Positions 10,000 through 21,299 of a stretch of 64,000 nucleotides of DNA are shown here, in pieces. Each line of letters starts with the position of its first letter. The stretch's first letter is position 1. The translations under genes and the position numbers were made by a program. The notes below the pieces were generated by a model. The model saw only the letters and a program-made list of their open reading frames with translations. It was not told the origin of the DNA and made no database searches. Source of the stretch: Protopterus annectens (taxonomy: Eukaryota; Chordata; Ceratodontiformes; Protopteridae); NCBI RefSeq assembly GCF_019279795.1, contig NC_056745.1, forward strand, positions 504,875,750-504,939,749, given 5' to 3'.

Positions 10000-11270
10000 T
10001 TAACCTCTATTCTGGATGCCAGAGGAGGTACCAAAGGAAGACAAGCTGAAATAACAGACAAGTGGACTTAACAGAAGATCTGTAGTGCTAAGTAAAGGGT
10101 CCTCATCTCTTTGCTGCTGATGTTGTCCCTTTGCATTAGTGGAAACCACTCCCCCCTGCATTTTGCTGAGTTTTTGTTGGTGTTGTAAAACTGCCCCCCA
10201 ACCCAGGTCTGAAGCATCTGTGAAGATTTGCTGCGAGGCTAGGGGTAACTGCAAGGGTATGTCCTGGTTGGGACTGATGGCTATAATTCACCACTCCAAC
10301 TCTTTTTTCAGGCATGGTAGTAAGGGGAGGGAGCTATCCAAAGGATGAGAATGTTGATTCCAACGAGTCTTTATTACTCACTGGATCTTCCTCATATGAA
10401 ACATTGCCAGATGAAGAATTGGTATCAAGAATGCCATGTGGCTCAGGACTCTCAGGAATTCTCTTGTTGAACGTGTTTGAAGAGAGAGAAGCATCTTGAG
10501 GGTAAAGAGTTAGGTCTGTTGCCTTCTGGCAGGGAATGAAAGCTGCCATCTTGTTGGTTCTTATCCTGCACCCTAGAAAGACTAGGTCTTTTATAGGGGT
10601 CAGGTGGGACTTCTCATGGTTCACATTGAATTCCACATCTGCCACGGTTCTGGTCACCAGGTGTAGGTGATGTTTCAGGGTGTGAAGGTCATGGTGAAGT
10701 ATTAACAGGTCGTCTAGATATGGGTATATTTGAATGCCTTGTGTTCTGCAGTGGGCAATCACTGGTGCCTAGGCACTTTGTGAACACCTTGGGAACAGTG
10801 GAGAGCCCAAAGGGTAATGCAGAAAACTGAAAATGCAAGGAACCTACTGAAAAACATAGGAATTTCTTGTAGTAGGGGTGAATAGGGATGTGGAGGTAGG
10901 TGTCCTTCAGATGCAGGGATACCATAAAGGCCTGGTAGGGAATAAGGAGCAATAGCAGCTGCAAGGTGAGCATTCTGAAGGTGTGAACACTGACATAAAG
11001 GTCGAGTACAGGCAAATCCAGAATTGGTCTCCAAGGACCATCATTTCTTGGGACCAAAAACATTTTTGAGTAAAATGCCTTGTTTACTTGCTGTGTTGGG
11101 ACCTTTTATATGGTGCCCTGGGCCTGAAGTTGATGCAGAAAAGAGGGGAAAAGATGGAGCTGGCTTGAGGGGGGCTGGGGGCATCCCCTGGAAGGGGGGT
11201 AGAGCCCACCAAGTCATAAAATAACCTTTCTGAATTATGGAGAGGACGCAGGCTTCTGAGGTGATCTTCC
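10000..11270 (-). pseudogene. DIRS-B RT and RNase H remnants
   Basis: RT blocks on the minus strand: MFLVPRNDGPWRPILDLPVL, SLHLKDTYLHIPIHP (catalytic Asp) and HFQSALPFGL-like sequence at about 10800-11060. A shifted block at 10762-10334 holds IQIYPYLDDLLILHHDL (catalytic Asp-Asp) with LVFLGCRI. RNase H is represented by IFTDASDLGWGAVL (10254-10180), after which the sequence jumps toward YR. At least three frameshifts and the deletion disable it. Confidence 0.8.
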
Positions 11271-11299
11271 ACCAGAAGGCTTGGGATGCAAAGGGATTG

Positions 11300-13025
11300 G
11301 GGGTGGGGGGGGGTGGAGTTGCACTTCACGGGTTCTGTCCTAGTTTGGCTGCTGAGTGTTTACTGGTGGAAGGGGTTCTAGGAGTGGAATGTTTCCTAGT
11401 TGGCCTCCGTCCTTTAGCCTGTGGTGGAGCAGAATTAGATGACTGTCTCCTAACAAAGGAAGTCCTTTGAGGGTAGTTTCTATGCTACCTAGGGATAGGT
11501 GAGACCAGTAAATGTTTTAAATTTTTCAACTCCTTTCCCTTTTCTTGCAGGGATTTGAGGAGGTCTGCACATGCTTCCCCAAAAAGGGCCTTATTATCTA
11601 GTGGTGTATCCAACAACTTGGTTTGTACATCCATAGGGAGAGGTTATAGCCTCACCCAGGAGTATCTTTGCAATACAGAGCCAGAAGCGTCCGATTTTAA
11701 AGAGGCCTCCCACCACATCATAAGTGCACTTAATGGAGTGCCTAGTCACCTGTGAGGCAGTAGAGATAAAGGAGTTTATTTGGGTCTTAGCAGGCGAATC
11801 TGGTACATCAGGTATGAGGGCAGAAGCCTTAGAAAGGCTGTCTTGGACTAACCTGGCCATGTGGGTTTGATAGTATAGGGCTCTGATGGCAAGAGTGGAA
11901 GAAGTATAGACCTTCTTCCATAGTCTATCCACAAACATGCTGTCCTTGTCAGTAGGGAATAAAGAGGTAGAAGGCAGTTTTCTAGAGGATTTGTCTACTG
12001 AGACTGCAGGAGGGTTCTTGAACAGGTACTGAGTATCCTGAGGAACTTTATAGAACCTGAGAGTCAGGGGCCTGTGAAGCAGCTAAAAAAGCATCTTGAA
12101 AGGCTGGAAGCAAGGGAGGGACTGCAGATAGTGAGGGTCGAGCCATCTGGAGTAATTCAAAATATCTCTTTTTTGATACTGAGGCATCTGAGGCTTGCCA
12201 TCTGAAGTGCTCTCTCATGAAAGAGATGGTATCTCCAAAAGAAAACCCTTGCCCTGGAGAATCAGGACTGATAGAGTCCTTTTCCTCAGGGGTAATGAAG
12301 TCCTTGGGGGATTCATTTTGAGAGCAGTAAGTAAGGGAGTCTTCAGAGGAGGAGTATTCTTCCTCTGACTCTTCTAAGAACTGCACAGGAGTAGGAGCAG
12401 GTGGAAGTACATGTCATTGTAGGGCCTGGAATGCCCTGAAAAGATTTTGGGAGAAAACTCCCCATCCAGGGGCAGACTGCTGTGCTGTATATTTTAATTT
12501 TTGCTTTCTCTTCAAAGGAGCTGAAGCATGAGTCGATTTAGAGGCCAATGTCTGGGAGGACTGCAGAGCAGAGGTAGGCCACTCAGACGCCACAAGCCAT
12601 GGTTCCCCCTCGCCATCAGGTTCTCATGGCTGATCAACCTCAGGGGACATGCTCAGTGTTTCCGTCGGGCCGGCTTCCATTATGGGTTCCGGTTCCAACT
12701 GAGAAACGAAGTCCAATGTGACCCTGGGTTAACTTCTGTCTTGAGAGTCTCACTGGACTCCTGAGGTTCAGCATGGGCATCGGGCCTAACTTTTTTGGCC
12801 TTCTTCCTAGGCAGCTCATCGGAAGTACCTACGCTGCCTCCATACCTAATGCCAGAGTCTCTGGTTCTTGAGATGGAGTTTGAGAGCAGCCAGACGGCTG
12901 CGAAGAGTTTTATGCATAAACAATTTACAAATGTCGCAAGACATATGGTCGTGGGCCTCCCCTAGATAAAACAAACACTTATGCGTGTCCTTGTGTGGAA
13001 TTTATCCTCCACAAGCACACTTCCC
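11300..13025 (-). pseudogene. DIRS-B gag remnants
   Basis: Segments in order on the minus strand: the N-terminal Cys/His module (13020-12890, readable KCACGG then HDHMSCDICKLF, with one stop and lost ligands); an acidic Ser/Glu-rich stretch (12386-12300); GFSFGDTISFMREHFRWQ (12260-12190); and the helical core at 11938-11594 starting RLWKKVYTSSTLAIRALYYQ. This order matches gag of E, G and J. The core shifts frame after SIKCTYDVVGG. Non-functional. Confidence 0.75.
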
Positions 13026-13168
13026 CTTTCTAGTTGACATCTATGCCTGAAAAGCTAAGAAATAGATAAAAACCCAAAGGTTACATCTGTAGCAGACGTC
13101 TGTCAAATGAGCGAACTACTTGCCAAAGCTGGTGATCAGAGGTCCAAAGATCACTGCAGCAGAAAAGT

Positions 13169-13344
13169 TCTGAAGTGGGTACGTGTAGATGTCACTTTTA
13201 TAGCCAATGTCGGTTTATGGCTCTGACATCAAACATTCACGTACCCCTGCTCCTAAGACTTTGGTATACTGGCCGGATGTCCGGTGCTGCAGGCAGCAAC
13301 CTTCCTACAGTTATGAATACTGCAACATGCTAACAGAAGGACAT
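13169..13344. repeat. DIRS-B right ITR
   Basis: This is the inverted counterpart of 6238-6448. The shared pieces include the TATA box in inverse form (CTTTTATAG, 13195-13203), the GGCCGGATGTCCGG core, and the terminal CTACAGTTATGAATACTGCA that is copied in the ICR. Confidence 0.85.
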
Positions 13345-13490
13345 CAACTGGGATAGGTGCTGAAAGGGGGTATAATCATCTCTGGAGGGCTCAAACAGAA
13401 AACCTTTTCTATTTGCTTTTAAAAATCTTTATGGTAGAAACTTTCTGGGATGATGTAAGGATGCGATGAACTGGGGATGAAAGACTGGAG
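13345..13490. other. Unassigned stretch between DIRS-B and DIRS-C
   Basis: About 145 bp with no coding or repeat signature that I can place. It could be the right flank of the site entered by B (ERV tail) or a decayed part of DIRS-C. The recognisable DIRS-C sequence starts near 13500. Confidence 0.4.
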
Positions 13491-13499
13491 TAGAGAAAC

Positions 13500-14460
13500 T
13501 AAGCAGTCAATTTGAAGGTTCGAATATCCAAATGAGGAATCCAGACGGGTGAGACAGAAGGTCCTGAGAAGGATCCAACACCCAGGGATGGTGAACTAGG
13601 TGAGGCTACAGGAAGGGAAACCACACTTGTTGAGGCAAGAATGGTGCAAAGAAAACTACCTTGCACTTCCACTGAAATGCTTTTTGAAGAAACTTAAGAT
13701 TAAGAGGGGTGAGTGGGAAGGCATACAGGAGACGGGGGGGGGGGGGCAATTGTGAATCAAAGAGCCTCTCGGTGACTCACCCTCTGGAGGGATGAGGAGA
13801 ACTTGGTATTGAGGGAAGAAGCAAAGAAGTCACAGCACTGTTGGGCCCACTTATGAAAAATCACTTTCGTCACTAACTGAATGAGAGACCACTCATCAGG
13901 AATTAAGAAGAACCTGCTCAATTGGTTTGTTAGTACAATGGACTTCCCCAGAATATGCATTACCAACAGAAAGTGGCCGGAAGAGTTTGCTGATTGCCTT
14001 TATGAATAGCAACCGTCCCTTGAGGGAGAACATCTTGAAACACCAACAGAACTGCTCTCATGTATAGGATACTGATGTGAAGATGGACCTCTGAGACCAT
14101 GTGCCTTGGACCTTCCTTTCCAAGTAATGTACCCCACCCGCCCTAGTTGGTAGGCATCCATTGTCACTGTAGTCTTGAGCACAGGAAGAATAAAAGGGCA
14201 GCCCAGAGAAACAACTTCTGTGTGAATCCACTAGGCTGTGTGCTGTTTGCAAACATTTGTGATCTGAATAGGTGCAGTCAGAGGGTGATGTCCTATTGAT
14301 CATTATACCACATGGGTCCACTGCAGTACCCTCTTATAAAATCTTGCTAAAACCGGAACTATTGAAGCTACCACTGATCCGAGAAGCTGCAATACCAACC
14401 TGGCTGGAGGTGAAGGAAGAGAAATAATCTGTAATGCTTGGTTCCGTAGACTGCTTAACC
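13500..14460 (-). pseudogene. DIRS-C RNase H and methyltransferase-like remnants
   Basis: The segment at 13966-13757 carries KSIVLTNQLSRFFLIPDEWS followed by QCCDFFASSLNTKF. These are the end of RNase H and the start of the downstream DLFAS block seen in F (ILADKLSRLILTPYEWS, CCDLFASLSNTKC). The region at 14321-14058 contains the VHYLERKVQGTWS block, equivalent to F's HAMGRNVQGTWT. Several frameshifts and a poly-G tract at 13734-13746 break the frame. The sequence GGAAGGGAAACCACACTTG near 13610 is shared with DIRS-H near 62680. Confidence 0.7.
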
Positions 14461-14686
14461 TTGTCTATGGCAAACTTGCAATCTGTGTCACAGTATCCAG
14501 ATGAACACCAATGAATTCCAGGGTTTGAGTGGACAAGAACGGAGACTTGGTGTAGTTCACTGTGACTCCTAGTTGTAGACAGTTACAAGCACGTAAACCC
14601 TGTCCAGAATCAGTAGAGTTCTGGTGGAAGCAGAAAGGAGATGGTCTTTCCAGGTAAGGAAACACCTGGAATCCATGTATGCTCAA

Positions 14687-16412
14687 TCATCATCAGCCCC
14701 CTTTTTCCCATTTTCTACATGGGGTCGGGTAATCATGTTAACTGTCGCATCCTTCACGATTCTATGCCACACTCCTGACTAATTCGACACTCATGCCTGA
14801 CATTTTTAGATCTTTCACACATTCCAACCACCTCTTTGCTGGACATCCTTGTTTCCTCTTACCTTCTTCCCATCTGACCCAAATCTTCTTCACCAGATTG
14901 TCTTCTGCTTTTCTGCATGTGTCCAAACCACCATAATCTGTTCTCTTTGATCTTTTCTAAAATTGGAGCTACTTTGGCTTCTGCTGTTAAGTCCTCATTT
15001 CTTCATCTGTCCCACAGAGTGCATCCAACCACCCTTCTGAGGCACTTCATTTCCATCACCTCTAGCTTCTTCATCTGCGTTGTCTTTACTGCCCAGGTTT
15101 CTGTACCATACAGTAGTACTGGTCGCACCACTGTCCTGTACACCTTACTTTTCAGCTTCTTTGGCATTTTTCTGTCATAGGCTACACCTGATATTCTATG
15201 CCAGTTTGCTGCAGCCTCACTGATTCTAGCTTTGACCTCCTCATTCAGACTTCCCTTCTCCTCAAACATCCCTCCCAGATAATTGAAGCTATTTGCCAGT
15301 TCCACTATCTTCCTTTCTGTCTCAACTCTCAGCTTCTTCTGATTTCCCTCGTTTGCTGCCATTACCACTGTCTTATCTGTGTTTAGTTTCATCCCATGTG
15401 CCTTCAGTTTTGCATTTCATTGCTCTATACTTTGCTGGAGTACTTGCTCAGAGTCTGCCTGTATTGCCGCATCATCTGCGTGAAGCAACTTTGTTGATCT
15501 GCCCCCTCCTACCTGTTTACTAATGTAGTCCATCACCAGTATGAACATCAGTAGGCTCAGAGCTGAACCCTGGTGTACATCCACTCCCACTGGGAACCCC
15601 TCTGTGAGGCTGGACACTGTTCGTACTTGAGTCATTGGGTCCTTGCACATAGTGTGAACTAATTCTACCAATGTTTCTGGGACTTTGAACCACAGCAGTA
15701 CTGCCCAGATCAGCTTTCTTGGGGCTTTCTCTAAGTCTAGGAGTGCCCAGTTGGACTCTCTCCTCATCTCTAGCTTCTTCTCAACTATCTGTCTCACTGC
15801 AAACATCAGGTCAGTTGTGCTGCATCCTGACCTGAATCCAAACTGCTCAGCTCCCATCTTACATTTTAGTACTCTGCGTATCTGTTCATCAATCACCCTC
15901 TCTAGAACTTTTATGCAATGTGACAGGAGTTTTGATTCCTCTGTACAGCCCACAGTTGTGGATGTCCCCTTTGTTTTTGTACACTGGCACGAGTATGCTT
16001 ATTCTCCAATCATATGGCAAACGCCTTTCTCTCTACACTGCTAGGAGTCCCCTCAGCAGCCATTTCTCCCCGTCTCACCCAGCATCTTTTTCATATCTGC
16101 TGTGACCTCATCTGAGCCTGCTGCTTTCCCTGTCTTCAATTTCCTTACTGCTATTCTTACTTCCTCTAAGGTAGGCACATTTTTTTTTCTCATCATAGGC
16201 TGTTTCTGGGGCAATACAGCTTCTGTGGGGTTTTCTTCATTCAGAGCTATCCCAGGTAACCCAGGCTGAGCAACTAGACACCAGCCGGCCAATAGCTTTA
16301 CTGACCCAAACATGGACTAAGAATTGCTACACTTAATGTAGGTTCACTGACAGGATGCAACTTGGAAGTGGATGACATGATGATATGGAGGAGGCTGGGT
16401 ATCCAGGAAACC
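14687..16412 (-). mobile_element. RTE-like LINE (LINE-2), 5' end inverted
   Basis: The minus-strand 3' end at 14687 carries a TGATGATGAT-type tail, typical of RTE elements. Coding blocks on the minus strand run 16313-15003. The last ~110 bp (about 16300-16412) instead read on the plus strand as an endonuclease start, RIATLNVGSLTGCNLEVDDM. The 5' end is therefore inverted relative to the body, the mark of twin-primed insertion, with loss of the sequence between. It interrupts the DIRS-C RT gene. Target duplication was not resolved. Confidence 0.8.
15003..16240 (-). pseudogene. LINE-2 reverse transcriptase ORF remnant
   Basis: Blocks in order on the minus strand: TLEEVRIAVRKLKTGKAAGS (16170-16110), QFGFRSGCSTTDLMFAVRQI (~15840), NWALLDLEKA (catalytic Asp region, ~15745), VDVHQGSALSLLMFILVMDY (~15570) and TKLLHADDAA (~15480; His replaces the usual Tyr/Phe before Ala-Asp-Asp). 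A second frame at 15392-15003 carries the C-terminal MKLNTDKTVVM...FNYLGG and KVYRTVVRPVLLYG segments. Frameshifts near 15950 and 15400 separate the parts. RTE/BovB-like by motif style; non-functional. Confidence 0.8.
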
Positions 16413-16570
16413 GTGTGGGCTGTGGTGAGACCAAAGGGCAGGGCTCTAAACTGATGGTGACTGGCTCCAGGACAGTAATGTAGGCATCTCCTGGAGTGCC
16501 TGTGTATTTTGATAGGATAGCATACATCCTAGAGATGTATAGACTACATCCAGTCGTCCTTCTGCAACAG

Positions 16571-16642
16571 TGGTAGAATGGACTGACCCATGACCATCCT
16601 GAACTATGGTAGAATGGACTGACCCATGACCATCCTGAACTA
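16571..16642. repeat. 36-bp exact tandem duplication
   Basis: The unit beginning TGGTAGAATGGACTGACC occurs at 16571-16606 and again, identically, at 16607-16642, inside DIRS-C RT sequence. The length is a multiple of three and it was probably a replication-slip event. Confidence 0.95.
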
Positions 16643-16799
16643 TGAGTGTTTGACAAATTGATTGTGACTGCAGAGATCCAAAATTGGTCTTAGGTTCCCT
16701 GTCTTCTGTGGTGCTAAAAAGAATCTCAAATATGTTCTAGATCCTTGTTGGTCTGGGGGGACCGCTTGGATGACCCTTTTTCTCAGCAGAGTTTCTATT

Positions 16800-17881
16800 T
16801 CAATGACTGTTGCATTCTTCTGACTAGGTGAAATGATGGGAATACTTTTCTGTTGGAGAAGTTTATGTAGTAACCTGTGGATATTATTCTGCGCACCCTG
16901 GTATCTTTGGTAATGGCTGTCCAGGCTTCTGGGTGCAGAAATAAGTGACCCCTGGCTGCCACCAGAGTACAGCAGTCAAGCAACCCGTCAAGAGTGCTGA
17001 AGGGCATCTCAGAAAATGAACCTCTGAAGCCCTGATGTTGCAGGCCACCTCTGCCATGGGGGCGTGATGCCTTCCATTGGAGTTCCCTCCTCTGTCACAG
17101 GGGGATCTGTTTCTGTAGGAGTCCATTTTTCAAAGTCCTCTCTGGTTCCAGAAGGAAGTCATTTGAGTGGTAGAAAAACATATTCCTACAGCACATAATG
17201 TCTTCCCATCTTTCTCGCTCCTGGATAGAATGTTCTTCCCCTTAGGGCCAAACAAGGTGGATCCATCCAATGAAGCTGTGAGGAATGATGTCTTGAAGGG
17301 CTCCAAAAGGTCATAAAGGCACATCCAGGAATATCTTCCTAGAGCAATCCCTGAACCTGATGCTCTCAAAGCTCCCAGTGAGGCATGAGAAATCAGCCTC
17401 AGGACTGGAGGGTGGCCATTTGCGAAGAAACCTTCTTCTTCCCTCCACAGACGTGGACCCTGAAAGAGTATTAGAAAACTCCTTGGTCAATTCCATCTGT
17501 AATCTTGTAACATATGCCAAATAGTTCAGTGACCTGACAGCAAAGGTCACAACTATAATTATGCTTCCCAAATCTGTCTAGAACCCTGGACTCTACATTC
17601 AGGGGATGGACAAACTAACTCTGTTCAGTGAGTCCTTTCTTGAGGGCTGCTGATGCCCCCCACAGCATCAACTGCGGGGAACCTTGCAGCAACGGGTCTT
17701 ATACTTTGGCACAGCGAAGTACTTATTTGGTCTCTTGGGGACATTCAGATCCTTCCAAGTCCAGTGAGAGATGAGGACTATCATCTCATCAGCTGTGGGG
17801 TGGAATATCCAGGATACAGCTAAGCCATCTCTGAAAGCCTCAAGAAACACTGACTCCTCCTGGAAAGGGGGACTGGAAGAC
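16800..17881 (-). pseudogene. DIRS-C gag core and linker to RT (part 1)
   Basis: The minus-strand block at 17571-17311 begins VTFAVRSLNYLAYVTRLQ, matching F's ATFSVRALNYMAHVIRL. The 17369-17130 block matches F's LYDLLEPFKTSFLTASLDGS region (F: LCNFAEPFKASFANVPFDGS). Downstream, 17000-16880 holds TRVRRIISTGYY, equivalent to F's WVLRIISRG and family 1's WVLDIIHHGYRF. Frameshifts separate all three. The gene continues beyond DIRS-D at 28800. Confidence 0.7.
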
Positions 17882-18075
17882 AGTACAGTTTTGTACCTAA
17901 CATAAATGTAGATGTTCGAGTGTTCACCCTGCTGCAGTCATCACACTTGGGTTATCCTGTCGTTAGGCGGTCCCGCAGTCGGCCGGAATTCCAAAGTCTT
18001 GGTCCGACATCGGTTGCTGTCGCCTCATCCCTGACGTCAGTGCACCAGGCATTTTCTTCAGTTTTTCTTCTTGCC
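17882..18075. repeat. DIRS-D left ITR
   Basis: This is homologous in inverse to 28616-28799, including CTGCAGTCATCACACTTGGG and GGAATTCCAAAGTCTTGG. Compared with the right ITR it has lost about 20 bp holding the TATA box, next to CATTTTCTTCAG. It starts with the terminal inverted pentamers GTACA-GTTT-TGTAC and an ACC(A/T)... box. Confidence 0.9.
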
Positions 18076-18232
18076 CCAGATGTCAGGTGCCCCCAAAAAG
18101 ATGATCAGAATTAGTACCAAATGGAGTGAACACTGCACAAACACAAAATCCCATCAGCTATAAGCAAATACATCAGTAAGGCATAGCAGAGATTTAGCCA
18201 GTAGATCAGAGGGGATAGAGGGAGGGTAACCT

Positions 18233-18332
18233 GGACTGCAGCAGGGTGAAAACTCGAACATCTACATTTATGGTAGGTACAAAACTGTACTATGTTCATC
18301 ATGTTACCCTGCTGCAGTCATCACACTTGGGT
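18233..18332. repeat. DIRS-D internal complementary region
   Basis: The first half is complementary to D's left end and the second half (ATGTTCATCATGTTACCCTG...) to D's right end. The copy-specific bases GTTACCCTGCTGCAGTCATC match D's own right end and not E's. A G-rich tract (GGGGATAGAGGGAGGG, 18211-18226) lies beside it. Confidence 0.9.
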
Positions 18333-18399
18333 TGAATCCCAAAGCTAAGGTAGGGGGGAGGTATCATAGAGGATTAGTGGAGGCAATAAGGCCCTGCAG

Positions 18400-19480
18400 A
18401 ACTGCAGTGGCGAAGCCCGCCCTGGACTTAGAGTAAAGAGGTAAGTGATAGTGTTTGGTAAAGGTGTGTACAGAACTCCAAGTTGCAGCTTCTAAAATTT
18501 CCTTGGTTGGAACCCCCCCCTGAGAAAGGCTGTAGAGGTAGCTGTTGCCCTGGTAGAGTGGGATCTAATGGTAGCAGGAACTGGTTTCCCATGATGGGTA
18601 TAACAGAACCATATGCAATGACCTATCCATTTAGAAATGGTTTGCTTAGATATAAGCCTTCCCTTGAGAAGCTGTAGCATAGGATACAAAGAGGTCAGTT
18701 TTTCTGAAAGCCTTAGTTTTGTCCAAGTAGTAACGAAGCTGCCTGTGAATGTCCAAGGAATGCAGGAGTCTCTCACCTTTGTTCTGTGGATTGGGGAAGA
18801 AGGTGGGTAGGTGGATGGTTTGATTTAAAGCTACACTGGAAACCACCTTAGGCATAAAGGGAGGATTAGTTCGTAGAGAAACTCTGTCTTGATGAAAAAT
18901 GAGGAAAGGTTCCACTGCCATTAGTGCCTGTAGTTCTGAGACTCTCCTAGCAGAAGTTATTGCTAGGAGCAGGGCAGTCTTCCAAGATAGGAACTGAAGG
19001 TCTAATGAGAAAGCTGGTTCAAAGGGAGGCAGCGTTAGTTTTTTCAGAACAAAGTTGAGGTCCCATGTTGGTGTAGGAGCTCTCCTAGGTGGTCTAATGT
19101 TTTTTGCCCCTCTGAGGAACTGCCTTAGAAGAGGATTTGAAAATAAAGGTGGACTTGTGTCGCAGTGAGCTGAAATAGCTGAAGCATGGATTTTAATTGA
19201 GGAAAAGGAAAGTCCTTTGTGTAACATCTCAGCTAAATACTGCAGAATGTGAGGCATGTGAGGCTGAACTGCGTCTTGGCCTTTAGCTTGGTTCCAGGCA
19301 CAAAACCTTTTCCATTTGTCCGAGTAAACCTTCCTGGTGCTTAGACTCCTGGCTTCCAGAATAACATCCAGAACTGCTTGTGAAAGAGGATCTGGTTGGA
19401 TGTTTAGTAGATTTGCCATGCAGCCAGATTTAAAGTTTTGAGCTGGCTGTGAAGAATCTGTTTGTTTTGTTGTGTGAGCA
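18400..19480 (-). pseudogene. DIRS-D tyrosine recombinase
   Basis: The N-terminal SAM-like domain begins near LEARSLSTRKVYSDKWKRF (~19340). The catalytic domain shows SARRVSELQALMAVEPF (first catalytic Arg). After a stop at GKAYI (18646), a shifted frame holds SKQTISKWIGHC and IRSHSTRATATS (catalytic His and second Arg). A run of C at 18509-18516 then shifts the frame again before the Tyr-bearing ATWSS...HY region. All catalytic motifs are therefore present but split over three frames. The first frame is continuous with an open frame running upstream through the RNase H region. Confidence 0.85.
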
Positions 19481-19499
19481 AATGGGGTATTTGAGGCAA

Positions 19500-21240
19500 T
19501 ATCCATGGTGGGCTGTGAGCCATATTCTTCAATAGCGGGTACCAGTGCTGGCGTGGCCAGTCTGGGGCTATGAGAATCAATCATGATTTCTCCTTTTTGA
19601 CCTTCACAAGGAGCTTTGTGAGGAGAGGTAATGGAGGGAAGGCATATGCTGTCAGGTTTTTCCAACTGAAAGAGAGAGTGTCCACTTTCCAAGCTTGATG
19701 GTGGAATGTCCTTGTACAAAATTTTGTCAGTTGGTAGTTTTGAGGACTGGCAAACAGGTCTATGCTTGGAAGGCCCCATTTTTGAGTTATTATTGCAAAT
19801 ATTTGTGGGTCTAGTTTCCACTCGTGGGGATCTTTGATGTTTCTGCTGAGGTCGTCTGCCAATGTGTTCTTCCGTCCTGGCAGGAATTGAGCTTGTAACT
19901 GGACTTGGTAGGCCAGAGCTGTGTTCCATAAGATCATTGCTTGCCTGCATAGAGGGTAGGAATGTGTGCCCCCTTGCTTGTTTATGTACCACATTACTGT
20001 GCTGTTGTCCATCTTTATTGCAAGTTGTCCTGGATGTAATAGATCCTTCAAGGCTGTCAGAGCTTTCTGTACAGCTAGCATCTCTTTTTGATTTATGTGC
20101 AGATTTCTTTGATCTGCAGTCCATAGGCCTTGAATGCATTGTGCTGCCATGTGTGCCCCCCAGGCGTAGTCTGAAGCATCTGTTGTGATAGTTTGCCTGG
20201 CTGGGGGCAAGGTGAAAGGCTGACCCTTGTTGAGGTGACATGCCTGTGACCACCATAGAAATTCCTGTTGTAGGCAGGGAATGAGAGATATCATTGTGTC
20301 CAAGCTGTGGCTGTGTTGAGACCATACGCTTTTTAGGTACCACTGTAATTTCCTCATATGCAGCTTTGCAAATGGTATTATTAGTATGCAAGATGCCATG
20401 AAGCCCAAAGCCTGCAGAATTTTTCTTGCAGTTAATTGGGTCTTTGTTGCCATTGTCTTGAAATAGATTCAGTTGTAGTTGCTTGTCTGGTGTAAGATAA
20501 GCCTTCTGGGCCGTTGTATTCAAGCTGGCACCCAGGAATGTCATTTTTTGTGAGGGTACTAGTTTTGACTTCTTTTCGTTTGCTGTGTACCCCAGACAAT
20601 TTAGTAGATGCTTCCCAAAGGCCAGATGATGTAAGAGAATGTCTTTGCTTTCTGCTTGGATGAGGCAGTCGTCCAGGTATGGATATATTTGAATTCCTCT
20701 TTGTCTGCAGTATGCAATTACTGGTGCCAGGCATTTTGTGAAAACTCTGGGCGCAGCAGATAAGCCAAAGGGCAGTGCAGAGAATTGGTAATGGGTTGAA
20801 CCTGCAATGAAACGGAGGTATCTTCTACAACTTTGTCTGATAGGGACATGCAGGTATGCGTCCTTGAGGTCCAATGTTACTAGCCATGCTTCCTTGCCCA
20901 ACATGGGAAGTAGCTGCTGTAGTGTTAGCATCTTGAATTTGGGAACTTGTAGGTGTTTAGAATTGAAAGGTCCAGAATTGGTCTCCAAGCATTGTCCTTT
21001 CTGGGTACTAGAAAGAGTCTCGAGTAAAATCCTTGGCCTTGCTCTCGAGTAGGTACCAGTTGAATGGCTCTCATGTCCATGAGAGCTGTAATTTGCTTTT
21101 GTGCCTCTGCCCATTGATTTTGTGGCAGGTTTGGCATTCCTCTTTTTATTGGCAAGGTGTGAAAGTGGAATCTGTATCTTCGTAAAATTATGTCTAGGAC
21201 CTATTTATCCTTTGTGACAATGTGCCAGTTGTCTGCAAAA
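19500..21240 (-). pseudogene. DIRS-D RT-RNase H-methyltransferase-like polyprotein
   Basis: The RT opens at about 21155 (MPNLPQNQWAEAQKQ, FLVPRKDNAWRPILDLS), then shifts frame near 20935. It continues MLTLQQLLPMLG, VTLDLKDAYLHVPI, YQFSALPFGLSAAPRVFTK and IQIYPYLDDCLIQ (catalytic Asp pair) to AYLTPDKQLQ. A second shift near 20445 moves into the block ending 19581: GFMASCIL, RNase H TTDASDYAWGAHM, NQKEMLAVQKAL, DNSTVMWYINKQGG, LADDLSR, then DLFASPQNYQL and YAFPPLPLL. The last blocks correspond to the putative DAM-like methyltransferase region of DIRS elements. Two frameshifts inactivate it. Confidence 0.9.
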
Positions 21241-21299
21241 AGTGCGAGTTTCCCCCCCAAGGGGGCTGCCAAGAGAGTATTGCTTGGCCAGATGAGGTG

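Larger units (their letters stand above)
6238..13344 (-). mobile_element. DIRS-B, intermediate DIRS copy, internally deleted
   Basis: The boundaries are set by the ICR (6638-6743), whose reverse complement joins the right end (...GAAGGACAT) to the left end (AGAATAGTTG...). The same ends occur at 13344 and 6238, and C follows the right end. Read on the minus strand: gag (13025-11300), RT/RNase H (11230-10000), YR (9900-9240). The methyltransferase-like tail and YR N-terminus are missing. Net of the nested SINE/LINE (2.48 kb) the element is about 4.6 kb, against 5.4-5.6 kb for the fuller copies. It inserted beside the ERV. Confidence 0.88.
14465..16800 (-). pseudogene. DIRS-C reverse transcriptase, split by LINE-2
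   Basis: The downstream part at 14686-14465 reads HGFQVFPYLERPSPF, where family members have the catalytic YLDD. It continues to LEFIGVHLDTVTQ, equivalent to F's LEFIGAKIDT. The upstream part after LINE-2 (16450-16410) ends at a block equivalent to HYQFRALPFGLT. A 36-bp tandem duplication (16571-16642) also lies in this half. The catalytic Asp pair has been lost (YLERP), so the enzyme is dead even apart from the LINE insertion. Confidence 0.7.

Noticed and set aside
568-13490. An LTR pair for the endogenous retrovirus
   Set aside because: No direct repeat with typical ends was found on either side. Both flanks are occupied by DIRS copies.
18646-21114. A genuine 822-residue RT-recombinase fusion protein in DIRS-D
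   Set aside because: The middle third reads RNase H DNA in the wrong frame and lacks RNase H motifs, so the fusion results from a frameshift near 20445.
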